Origin: Callaeas wilsoni
Taxonomy: Eukaryota > Chordata > Aves > Passeriformes > Callaeidae
Assembly (NCBI GenBank): GCA_013398955.1
Contig: VWPU01001214.1
Span: 142,813 to 206,812 of the forward strand
DNA: 64,000 nt
Reading direction: 5' to 3'
The translations under genes were made by a program, and so were the position numbers. This document shows positions 36,780 through 47,445 of the stretch, piece by piece. The notes beneath the pieces are model-generated. The model was not told the DNA's origin. It made no database searches and was given only the letters and a program-made list of their open reading frames with translations. Every line of letters starts with the position of its first letter. Within the stretch, counting starts at the first letter, position 1.

Positions 36780-37180
36780 TCCTAATATATCATATTACAC
36801 GATGTATTTGAGAGATGGAAATTCGGTATCGAGTATATTTTTCTTTGTCTTCACAGTAAAGGAAGGAATATGCAAATCAAAAGCCGGTGCAAATTAAAGG
36901 TACTTTGTAATTGACATTTTAATTATCTTGTTTGGATATTATTCATTTTATTTATTCTCCTGAATGCAAACAATTCTGGACCACTGTATAAATATTATCT
37001 CCACTGGAAACCGTCAGTACCTCTAATAAAAACGTACACTTGCTTGGCTACCAAATCCAATTAAACTTATTCTAAACATACTGTGTTCATTGTAACAATG
37101 TATTTCTGAATAACACACAAAAGACTTTGGAAAGAGGGGACAGTTTAAACCAGGCCAGTGAAAAGACGTAATTAGAGCTG
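36780..37180. promoter_or_regulatory. candidate conserved regulatory element
   Basis: Transcription-factor-like motifs are concentrated here: a perfect octamer ATGCAAAT (36870-36877), an inverted homeodomain pair TAATT...AATTA (36908-36925), a palindromic SOX-type pair CATTGT-A-ACAATG (37088-37100), and GTAATTAGAGC near 37168. It has mixed composition without simple repeats. Enhancer function is inferred and conservation cannot be seen from one sequence. Confidence 0.25.
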
Positions 37181-37335
37181 TGTGGGCTTGGCAAAACCCT
37201 CTCGACAAACAAGCCCGAGGTTACTTTTGCCAAAGCCCTCCAGGCTCACTGAGGTTTCATTACAGTGAGGAGAGCTTAATTCTGGTAAGTATCAGATATA
37301 ATAGGATGTAATCAAATATAAAATAACATTAATTT

Positions 37336-37357
37336 AAAAAAAAAAAAAAAAAAAAAA
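37336..37357 (+). repeat. A22 homopolymer
   Basis: Twenty-two consecutive A residues, the longest homopolymer I found. No CR1-type or retrocopy sequence lies upstream, so it is not an obvious poly(A) tail. Confidence 0.9.
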
Positions 37358-37641
37358 CAAATGGGAAAGAAGAAACTGAACCCTCCTCAATGAGAGAGTT
37401 AAAATACAAGCTGTGTATTCACTGGCTGTGTTACAAGTGGGTTCAGCCAGTGCAGGTTTGTTTGGGAAGAAGAAAACCTGAAGATGAATTAGTAGGATTA
37501 TCACAAGCAATTTATTTTCTGGAAACTCTTTGTCTGTGGTTGGGCTTTGCCCACAGACCTTACAGGGAGTTTTGTGTCTCCTGATCACCAAACACACACT
37601 CAGGACTTGCTCGTGGGCAGTCGTAGTTCCTCAGGGTAGTT

Positions 37642-38386
37642 TCATCTTCGAGGGGGGTGAACTGCTCTAAAAAGGGGCATGTAAACAACTCCTCCAGCTT
37701 TGATTACCCTTGGACAAGAGACCAGAGAATGTTTTTGAAGGGTTTCGAAAGATTTAGAGGTCCAGAGGGAAGCGTGAAACTCTTGGTGCCCTGACACAGC
37801 AGAAGAGGACCTTCCTCCTCCACCAAGCATGAGCATTCCCACCTGTGTGCAAGCAACGTCCCCAACACCGAGCCACATCCTTGGAAACTGGATTGTCCCT
37901 GTAAAAGCTGGATTCCAGCAATTTTCCTTTAGAAATGTCTCATCCTGGATCCCCACATCTGGTAAAAGCGCACACCTGGCCAAACCAGGACCCTTTATCT
38001 TGTTTGGTCCACATTGCCAAATCAGCCTCCCCAAAATGAAGCACAAGGTGCCACAACTGATCCCCCCTGTGCCCAGCTGTGGGTGCACAGCTGTCCTGGC
38101 CCTTGTCCTGCTCCCACCGGTATCCACAGCAGAATGGTCCCTGTTTGGGAGCAGCCTCTGCACAGCCTCACTGCCCTTAGCTCTGCATCTGACCTCGCCC
38201 TGGGGGGATGGAAAAGGATCAGCCATGGCAGCACCCTCTGCCTCTTGGAAAAGAAGCATTTTCCAGCATCTGACAGGACAAAAAAGCACCTCTAAGAGCT
38301 GTTATGCCCCCTCTGCCTTGCCTTTATCACCAGGAGCTCTGAAATGCTGCACCGGGCCAGCAGCCCCTGAACACACCCGCAGGTAA
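37642..38386. other. GC-richer block open on both strands
   Basis: The reverse strand is open for 215 codons (37642-38289) and the forward strand for 185 codons (37829-38386), the longest open frames in the window. Neither translation shows a domain, signal peptide or repeat that I recognise. The forward frame runs to a good donor-like CCCGCAG|GTAAAG (GT at 38383-38384). Higher GC lowers stop frequency and can explain part of this. It could be a spliced exon, a non-coding RNA exon, or chance. There is no evidence of expression. Confidence 0.15.
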
Positions 38387-41300
38387 AGCCCCGTGTCACA
38401 CATTCATCCCTTGCAGAACAATTCTCCATTAAACAAAAGTGAATTTCATTCCTCTGACTTTTCCCACGTCAGCTGTTAGCCAGAAACAACCAAAATCCTC
38501 CAGCTCAATCTGCTAAAATTAGGCTTGAAACCCCACATTCTGAACATGAAACAGGAGCTGGAAAGGTGGAATGTTCTCTCACACCCACTCATTTTGGTGG
38601 GTGCTGTGTGAAGCTTATCAAGCCTGGATGGGAAACATCACACCCCTTCCATTTGGATGCCTAAATATAGACCTGGGAACCTAAATTTAGCTCAGTTTTG
38701 GCTTAGGCTTCATTGGGAAATGAAAGACCTAAACCAGTTGTTAAACTACAACCTCAGTAAGCTGAGGGGGAAAAAAGGAAAAAAAGAGTTAGAATCCTGT
38801 GTGATGCTATTGCAGGAATCAGGAAATGAGGAGTCAGGGGGTTTATAGCAATTTCCTTGATTTATTCCACATTTCCTCACTGGAGGAAGGATCAAGCCAG
38901 TGTGAAGGTGTGACCAGTGCCAGCCCACAGCCCTGACATCTCATTGACACACTGGATGGAAAACAGGTGGGGAAAAATGGCCCAGGTACCTCCATCCTCC
39001 CAAAAACCACGAGGAAAAGCAGGTCTGAGGCCATGCCAGCACCAAGTTTTGCCCAAAATGTGATCCTTGGGCATAGAGGAATTGCTTCCAAGCCTTCAGA
39101 GCCCACAGGATATTTTGTCATTAGGGACATGTCAGAAAGGCACTGTGTGATCACAGTAATCACTGTGGACAGCCATAACAGGAGTAATAGCAATAAGAAT
39201 ATTTAGATATTTTCATCTTCAAAGCACTTTTAAAACATCTGCTAGCAGATCTCCCCAGCTGCTGGTTAAAGAAGACAATAATTATAACCCTGCTGACACT
39301 CCGGGCTGGCAGAGATTCCTGGGGGATTAATGATGCCATTCCAGTCACACCCAGGCCACATGGCTGCCATTTCACACACAGGAAATCCCAGGTTCCATGG
39401 AAGCATGTGGTTCTTCCCATCCTACCAAGAAAAAGTGCAGGAACCAACATTTTGGTGCTCTCAGACCTCCCTCACCCTCCATCCCAGTCGGAAACTCTGC
39501 ACTGGGGAAAGCATCATAATTTTGGGGGTAAGAGGAATATTGGAGAACGTATTTTTGGATTTTTAATTTTTTTTAAAATTTGAATTAGGATTTGCAATTT
39601 TCCAGTATTTATCTTCCCATGCAGCCTCCCCTAGGAGCAGGTGGAATATCGAGAAGCACAAACTACCCCTCACCACACCTCTACCTCTCATCCATGAGCA
39701 CCTTCTGCTCCTGGTAGGAAATTTGCAAATTAGAGTCATGACCTGCCTGTGAATGCATTTTAAATTTTATTATAACAGCTCCATACAATCTTAGCTTTCC
39801 CTTTAAAGTTAATTAATAATTTAGAGTTTACAAACTCCTTTATTTGCCTATCTAAAAAACAGCCATTTATTTTTAGGGAAAACAGGGTCACTGAAAATCT
39901 GGACAATCCCTCCACCTGCAAGGAATGCAAGGATGTATCCCAAGCATTCTGTGCCATTGTAAGGTCGACAGATTGCTGTGAGAGCACACATTTGTGTACA
40001 GAAAAGTTTATTTTAATTCTAAACACTTTTTTTTTTTGACCTGAATCTTAAACCACTTGAATTCAGATGAAATTATTTAGTCTCCAACAGGTAGATTGCT
40101 CCCAGCCATCACCTTTCCCAGCCCTGATGTGGCTCCACTACCTCTTCTCAGAGTTCAGTTCCCATCCTGCCATGTAAAACAACCTGATTTTTAAAAGACG
40201 ATCATTTAATTAATATTAATAAATAAAATTGTTCAAATAACTCGGGTTCTGGAGACACTTTGCTTTTGTAGAAGGTTGTATTCCAAAGCCACAGCCTGAT
40301 AAGAACCTGAAATCCCAGGGGGGAAACTATTTAACCCCCAGTTCAACTTCTAATGAAAGGAAACATAGAAATGTAGCTATAATTCAAGATATCGTATGGA
40401 AGTCTGTTCAAAGTTTTTTCAAAAATATAAATTACAAGAGATTATTGATTTTTAAAAAGCTTACTTCAACAATCAGCTTTCTATCTCATTCTATTTCACT
40501 CTCTCTCGTTTATTCATTTCCTTATGTAAAAGAATTTAACCAAAGGAAACTAGCATTTTAATTCAATTTCTCCTATAAAATATATAATTTTATTTTGTCA
40601 TAATGGCTGCTTTTATTTCCAGAGTCAGATTTTATTTAAATTTCAGTCCATTAGGAACAAAACTTGCCATTTTCTGATAAACAAAATCAGCAGGGAAGCC
40701 TCTTCAAACTAGGAATGTATTTTCTATCAACCTTTGTTCTAGCTGGTCTAAATGACAGGTATATTCCACTTTTCCTGCGTTTAGTTTTAAAGATTCTATG
40801 GGGAGAAGGGCGAATAAAGAGAGTGACATTTTTAACAACAAAACTAGCAATCAGAAAAGCAGCCCAATGACAGGCATGTGGAAGAAATGGGGGGAAAAAA
40901 ATAAAAATAAAAAAATATCTAATCCATCGCTTCGGACCACCAAAGAGGACTAATATGAGTCATTAACAGAAAACCATTAATTTTCCTCCCTGTGACTGTT
41001 GTTTGTAGAAGTGCTCAAACCTTTGAGGTTCAGTCATTTAACTGTTTCTTGGGAGGCTGGAAAAGAGACACCAAGGAATTTCTTTGAATGAAAAGAAGGC
41101 AAAAAAAGTCTACAAAAATAAATGTAGAGTTTGCTAAAAAGGATGCAGATTATTGCTTAAATCTGCTCTTAGTTCAGCCAAAAATCCAATGGGGAGATGA
41201 CAGCGCTCCCAGCAGAAAACAACATCCTGCCATGTTGTGTTTTAGTCAGACCACCATGGCCGAAGTCAGCATTCTCCCAAAGTGCGGAAATTTAGATCCC

Positions 41301-42006
41301 TGGCCCAATCCAGCTGCTGGTTTTCCCTCAGAATTCCCTTCCAATTTGGTGCATGGCTTGGAAGGAGGTGACAGCCTCGAGGGCAGAGCGAGAAGCTGCC
41401 GTAAGCGCACGTAAACTCAACCTCTCCAACAAGAGCTTTGAAGTCAACATTAAAATGTTTATTGGGTCCGTGGCATTCCTGGGGCCACACAACTGCTTTT
41501 GGGGGCTTCTGAAAATTGTTTTCCTCACAACATGGCACATAGTGAGCCTCTGACCACCGGAGAACGGCGAACATCGCCCATGGAGGAGTGGCACCAGTGC
41601 TTTAATGCCCAGATTGGGTATGGAAGGTTTTTCCAAGATCTTTGCTGAAGAGCAAAGGCACAACCCCGTGGTGGGAATGGCTGGGTGCTGTGCCCTGGGG
41701 TCCAGCATTCCCATTCCATAGTGACAAGCCAAGCTTGGAGCAGCGACGCAACTGAGCCCAGACGGTTCCACGGCAAGAATGGTTCCACGCTGGTTCTCAG
41801 CAAGAACTTAGCAAAGAAACTGCACGAGGCTGTTTCCAGCTGAAATCCCCACTCTTACTTAATGCCTGCAGTTCTAAAGTCTTTAATCTGGTGTTGGGGA
41901 AGAAAATAATTTAGGCCCATTTTGAGCAGATCTAGGAAGTTGGATGCTGCAGGCAGGACCTTCTCACTGCCAACCTGAGCAGTTTGGGGCAGCAACACAG
42001 AGCCTT
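38387..42006. other. unique non-coding region
   Basis: No transposable element recognised. Several open frames near 41.3-41.8 kb (up to 147 codons, reverse strand) coincide with modest GC content and have no recognisable domain. Confidence 0.5.
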
Positions 42007-42125
42007 GGAATCATTTAGGTTGGAAAAGACCTCTAAGATCATTGAGCCCAATCACATTTTCACTGAATCTTTAAGGCTGGAAAAGACCTCTAAGATCATT
42101 GAGTTTAACCATGATTTGGACGTGG
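42007..42125 (-). mobile_element. tandemly duplicated CR1 3' stub
   Basis: Two copies of TGGAAAAGACCTCTAAGATC with a CATTGAG continuation begin at 42021 and, after an offset of 57 bases, at 42078 (CTGGAAAAGACC form). Both read as the reverse complement of CR1 3' sequence. This is a local tandem duplication of one stub or two nested insertions. The similar flanks (GGAATC / TGAATC) favour duplication. Confidence 0.8.
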
Positions 42126-45100
42126 TGAACTGCTGCAGGAGCCAAGGAAAGCAGCAAATTAGCAGGTATTTTGGTGATACCTAAAATGCTTCCAGACCTC
42201 CAAGCAATGCTCCTCCTGGGCAATATCAACAAGCAGAATTATAGATAGAGCCTATGGCCTCTCAGCCAGTTTCCTTCAGGTTTTGGGAAGTGATTGAGCC
42301 CCTCTGCAGGGCATCGCTCCACGTTTTCACTGTGGTAAGGGAGAAAGGCAGCTGGATAAATCTGCATCATTCTCAGCACCTGGAGTACCCCCAAAATCCC
42401 AGGTCTGACTGTGTGGGGATCCTTTGGTAGCTCCTGGAACACTTTCTAAAATCTCTTCTCTAGCACTGACCTTTCTGGTTGAAAAAGTCCAGATTCCTCT
42501 GAGCTTTGTTTTGTTTGTTACTAATTCTGACGTGAGGATTCACAGGGTATTCCAAAAGGGGAGTAAAACGAAGGAGTTATTGCAGCCCTAAGAGACTTAA
42601 AGGATTATTTCCTTGTAAAATACAAATGACAGTTTTCCTGTAATGTTTCTCCTCCATAATGCACATGTTAATCCGTAATTTCCTTTGCCAGATGCAGTGT
42701 AATCCTCCTCCTGCAGACACCACAGCACAACTGCTGTTGAGAAAACAGCAGCAAGAGAAGTTCACCCATTCTAGGATGGTAAAAAGCAACTTCACCGACC
42801 AAATTTTTTGAGTTCTCCTTGCAGGCAAGCACCCAGCCTGATAGCAAAAAAATGCAGCTCTGCGTTCAGAGCTCACTTCTCTTTAAAAAAAAATAGCAAA
42901 ATTGGTTTCTGATTTCAACCAAACCCTTTAAGGTGTGATAGGAGTCACCCAAAAGGATGTTTTACAACAAAACCTAAATCAATGCATAGAAATTTCCACA
43001 AATGGGTTCCAACCCACTCATTTACCAGCTGCTTTTTTGCCACTTTTTAATGATTCCTCATGGAAAGAGGAATTTTAATCTTATGCAGGTTCAGTAAATT
43101 AGTTTGGAAACAACATCTTAACAGTCTTTAAATAGAAAAGCAAATCCAACATGTTTAGGAGCAAATCTACCACACCCCAACAATAAGTAAATAAAGGATC
43201 TGGATTGATTTGTAGAAAGGACACAGAAAAGATTACAAAAAGCCACAAAACTCCGTTTTCAATGTACTGTGGGATGTTTTCATTAAGCTTCTGCAGATGA
43301 CTGGGTATAACTTCCTCAAAATTATTATTCCTCAGCCACTGTGATACGCTGGGTTCCTCTCCCAGCTATGACAGAAGGAATAATTACCTTCCTCATTAGT
43401 TCTACCTACAGCCTGAGTGCCCATTAATCTGGTGATGATATTGAGGGTGGAACCAGTTTTGGGGGATTACAGAGTGTGAACCCCTCGAGCTGGCCTGGGG
43501 TTCCCCACATCCTCACTGTGCAGGTCTTGCAGTGGTATTCACCCTTTCCAAAGGTCCTCAGCAAGACTTCAATCCCACCTGCTTTTCCCAAATGCTTCTA
43601 GAGAGAGTCAACAGTGATATTTCAAATTCTGCTTTCTCCTGCTCCAGGTTCTTCCCCTCCCTCTACAACTTTGTACACGAATCGATCAGGAAACACAGGG
43701 TGATAACTCAGTGAGAGCCAAGTACCGCAAAGTTCATTAAAGTCATCTGGGTGTTTGTATCCACTCAGGTAAGGAGTTAATCAAGCAGAAACATAAATTA
43801 TACCCTATTTCAGTGCCATCCAAGTGCCAAGTGCAGCAGTACCTGTCCCATCTCTCCTACCACAGCACCCCAGAAATTGCAGAAAGAAACCCTGGAAGTA
43901 TTGGGATTTATCCAATCTCTGAAAATTGTTCCTGCTGGTTCCTCCCCAAAGCCTCAGATTCCGCCCAGGTGAGGGAGAGACCAGAGAGACACCGAGATTT
44001 TAGAGTTAATTAATTAAAGAATGTGAAATAGTTGCAAGAGCAGCAACATGGTATCAAACCCCCACTCAGCATCTCCCTCTCCCCCAAATGTGGGGCTGCC
44101 AGGACCCCACACAGACCCTCAGATCTGGGGGCAAAGCCAGGGAGATCTGGACAGGAATTTGTTGCATTTCATACACCCAGCAGCTGAAGCTAATACAAAT
44201 AATGTAGTTTTGTGCTTTAGCTGGTTTTCAGTTCTCCAAGAGATCCTGGAGATCTCAATATTCCCACTCCATCTTCACAAAACATGCTCAAGCAATACAC
44301 GCTGCAAAATTCTCATCTCAAGTAATTAAAGTGTAAGAAGTAATGCGAAGACACTGCATTGTCTAAAGCACAAAGTTCCACAGTTCTCCAAGATTAATGT
44401 CCCATTTCTGTAACTTGGTTGTTCTTGGCTTAAGTATTCAACATAATGCTGCTCATTACAGGGAGCAGTGACATCTCTATCCAAGGGGGAAATACGGTTC
44501 AAGTCAGCTTTTGTGTTTAAATATTAGTAGTAAATTCAAATTCAATTTCACATGATCAGTGTATGTGACACTAACTACATCAAGGTAGACTTGGGGATTT
44601 CTCAGCTCCATATTGAAGAGAATTACATGACTGAAAACTAATTAGGGAAGCACATAAAGTGAATTTATTTAGTATTCTCTTGTATGTAGTTAACTTAAAG
44701 TAATGTATCAAATTTCCCATAGAAAAAAAATGTGGCTACATAACGCTGAACAAAATGCATCAGAAATCAGATCTAGCAAATTATCTTTATTTTTCCTTCT
44801 CTTTTAAAACTGAAAATGTTTAAGCTGTAATGAAAAAATTATAATAGCAGGGATTTTTCCTCTGGAGGAGTGCTTTGGTAGCGTGTCTCATGTGGGGAAT
44901 TAGAAACAGCTGCCATGGAAGAAGAAAGAGCAGTCAAATGTTATTTGTCTCTCTGACCAAACAGCACCTGAATTTTGCTTCCTGAGGCCCTGGGGTGCAT
45001 TTCTGGCAGCAGTGCCCTGCCCAGAGCCGGAGCAGAGCCCGGCAGCTGCTCCGCGAGCGGGACCGCGGCACTGGCACCCACACAGAGCGGGATCCTTCCA

Positions 45101-45242
45101 GGGCTGGTCGAAACTAACGCATCAAAAACCACTCCTAAATCCTCTCTCTCATCCCTCACACACTTTCCTGCTGGTTACATAAAGCTTTAGGATGAACCCA
45201 GCTCCCCCCAGCTTCTCCTTCTGCCCTCGATACCATGCTGTC
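42126..45242. other. unique non-coding region
   Basis: Nothing recognised apart from a short GC/CpG-rich patch at about 45005-45105 (around nine CpG by eye). The rest is AT-rich with short chance frames. Confidence 0.5.
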
Positions 45243-45316
45243 ACACTCTCCATCTTCTCCCTCTCCTTTTCCATCTCCCTTTCCCTCCTCCTCCTCCTCC
45301 ATCCCTCCACCCGCCA
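45243..45316 (+). repeat. pyrimidine-rich tract with CTC repeats
   Basis: About 74 bases are nearly all C/T with few A or G interruptions, including four to five CTC/TCC units near 45285-45300. Low-complexity sequence. It explains the arginine/glutamate-rich reverse-strand translation here. Confidence 0.8.
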
Positions 45317-45978
45317 GGTCTCTGCCAGCCAGGCTGAGCCCAGCCCTGCCTCCCGCCTGGGTGGCACTGGTGACAACACTCTACCTCCAAACACCCCATA
45401 AACGTTTCACCACGTTTATGCTGCGTGTTATAAATGATAAATAACCACAATAGATGTCTTATCAAGTATTTATCTCCTATTGTCGGGCTTTGAGCAGAGC
45501 ATTAAGTCTAAGTGCTGGTGAGGCTGTGTATTAACAAAGCCATTTGTGATAAATGGAGCAGCCTTGGCGGGTCACTGACACTTTGACAAGCTTTCCATAG
45601 GCATTTTTCCCTGCAGTGTTTTTTGCTCTTTTGTTTTTACCACCCAATTGAAGTAATTGCATTCTAAGAACAATAATAAAATATGTTATTAATTGGGAAT
45701 AAACAAATAAAGCTGCCTCTCCTGAAGGCATTGGCACTGGAATAAGAGGGTGATATGGCTGCAGTGGCAAAGGGATCCATTTCTTTCACACTATCTGCAA
45801 TGCTGTCCCAAAAAGCAGAACAAAGAACCATATGACAGAGTTCTATGATGAATTATTGGTGATTAAGAGCAAAGAAACCTTAAGGATCCCATCCCAAAAG
45901 TCTTTGCACAGGTAGTTCCTTCAGCTTCAGCCTGGGTTTGTGGTTCTCTCCCTAGGGCAAAGCTCTTTTTGCACCATG
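45317..45978. other. unique non-coding region
   Basis: No gene or repeat recognised. Confidence 0.45.
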
Positions 45979-45986
45979 ATATCTCA

Positions 45987-46017
<31 letters not shown>

Positions 46018-46026
46018 TCTCAAATA
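45979..46026 (+). repeat. (AAT)n microsatellite flanked by 12-bp direct repeats
   Basis: About nine AAT/ATA triplets lie between two exact copies of ATATCTCAAATA (45979-45990 and 46015-46026). The second copy overlaps the end of the array by a base or two. This suggests the array arose within a short duplicated segment. Confidence 0.9.
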
Positions 46027-46294
46027 GGAACTCCACAGAGCTCTGCTTATTGACACATTCCAGTGGTATTTGTGGTTAAAAGCTGCCTTTCATTTCCCAC
46101 GTCCCTATTTATCATTCTATGCACGAGGACATGGGAAATGGAATATGGAACCCATCTTTGGGGTGGGAAACCTCCAACACGCAGCCACAGCCTCCTGCAT
46201 CAAGGCAACATTGCTCCAAATTCGAGTTCTGCTTGTACATTCAGGTTCAGCCACCGAGCCAGCCCAGGTCAGTGCTAAAACAAGGGAGCAAAAA

Positions 46295-46399
46295 GAGACC
46301 TCCTCATGCTGGAACGAGGAGAGGAAACCTCAGCAGAAGNGAGAGACCTCCTCATGCTGGAACCAGAGCTGGGAGGAGGAGAGGAAACCTCAGCAGAAG
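46295..46399. repeat. imperfect tandem duplication with a single N at the junction
   Basis: The left unit (46295-46339, 45 bases) and right unit (46343-46399, 57 bases) both run from GAGACCTCCTCATGCTGGAA to GAGGAAACCTCAGCAGAAG, with N at 46340 and GA between. The right unit has a 12-base insertion inside. The arrangement matches that at 5630-5795 and points to unmerged contig ends, not a biological repeat. Confidence 0.85.
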
Positions 46400-47364
46400 C
46401 TGCTGGGCAGCTCCAGGGGTGCCCATCGCTCTCCTGACTCCCAGGGCAGTTGGAACTCTGCCTTCCGAGCACCACGAGTCAGATAAGGCAAATCCTGTCC
46501 CGGGGGACAATCTATTTTTGACTTAGGCAGGCTCAAGGAGGACTAAAGTGATGAGTAAACAGATTTGTGAGGATGCAGCTCTAAGCTGTGTTGACTGTGG
46601 AGCGGGGGGACCATCCTCTGGCATCAGGAGAGGAATTTGCCCACAGTTGGGAAGCCAAACTCTGCTCCTGCCAGCCCGGGAATGTCCTTCAGGGCCTTTG
46701 TGTCCCAGAAGCTGGGCTTCCTCACTCAAGTAGCACATTTCTTGAGGGATGGAAGGCTGAAGTTTGGAAAAATAAAATAGGAGAACTTTCCAGCTTTTTC
46801 TTTACATAAATTTTTGCTAAACGCCCAGGATTTTTCCAAAAGTGAGACACTATCAGTCTTAGATGCAGTAATGCAACGGTTAGGTTCAATAAAAATGGCA
46901 AAACCTAAAGTTAAATAGAAAACTGATGGCCAAAAGTAATGGGGAACAAAACAGGGAACTTTTATTATAAAACCAAAACAAACTCCTGATTTTAATACAA
47001 ACATTTAGCAAATCTAGCAAAGGTCAGCTCAACAGCTAATTGCTTATCTGGTAACTTAAATGTATACGTTTGTGTATTATATAAACAAAATCAAAAGTAT
47101 CTAATTTTCTTCCTAGCACTGGAAATGTGCATGAGGGATTTTTTTCTCACTCTCACAAATTAATTTTTCTGGGTTTAGTATATGTGAAATAATATTCAAC
47201 CATTATTTTTCTTTAAGGATGCAAAAAATTTGGCGACGATTTTTTGGGGTTTGGGTAGGAGTCGTTGTTTTGGTTTTTTTCTTTTACATTCATAGTCTGT
47301 GTCTTAGATATGAAAGAGCAACACACATTTTCTGCCATAAACAAGACTTTTGGGCATATGATGG
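46400..47364. other. unique non-coding region
   Basis: Moderately GC-rich to about 46.75 kb, then AT-rich. No gene or transposable element recognised. Confidence 0.45.
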
Positions 47365-47445
47365 GATTGTTGGGGTGTCTGTGCAGGGCCAGGAGCGGGA
47401 CTTCCAGGATGTTTGTGGGTCCCTTCCAGCTCGGGATATTCTCTA
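47365..47445 (+). mobile_element. CR1 LINE 3' terminal stub
   Basis: GGGATTGTTGGGGTGTCTGT, GCAGGGCCAGGAGCGGGACT and TGTGGGTCCCTTCCAGCTCG then GGATATTCTCTAATTCTCTG match the 3' end of a CR1 subfamily with the 'GGGCCAGGAGTTGGACT' type ending, in sense orientation. Confidence 0.82.

Larger units (their letters stand above)
34757..37640. other. unique AT-rich non-coding region
   Basis: No transposable element or gene recognised. An A-rich tract lies at 35727-35765 and an A22 run at 37336-37357. The segment at 36780-37180 looks like a regulatory element and is listed separately. Confidence 0.5.

Noticed and set aside
37336..37357. A22 run as the poly(A) tail of a processed pseudogene
   Set aside because: No gene-like sequence precedes it, no AATAAA lies at the usual distance and no flanking target duplication was found.
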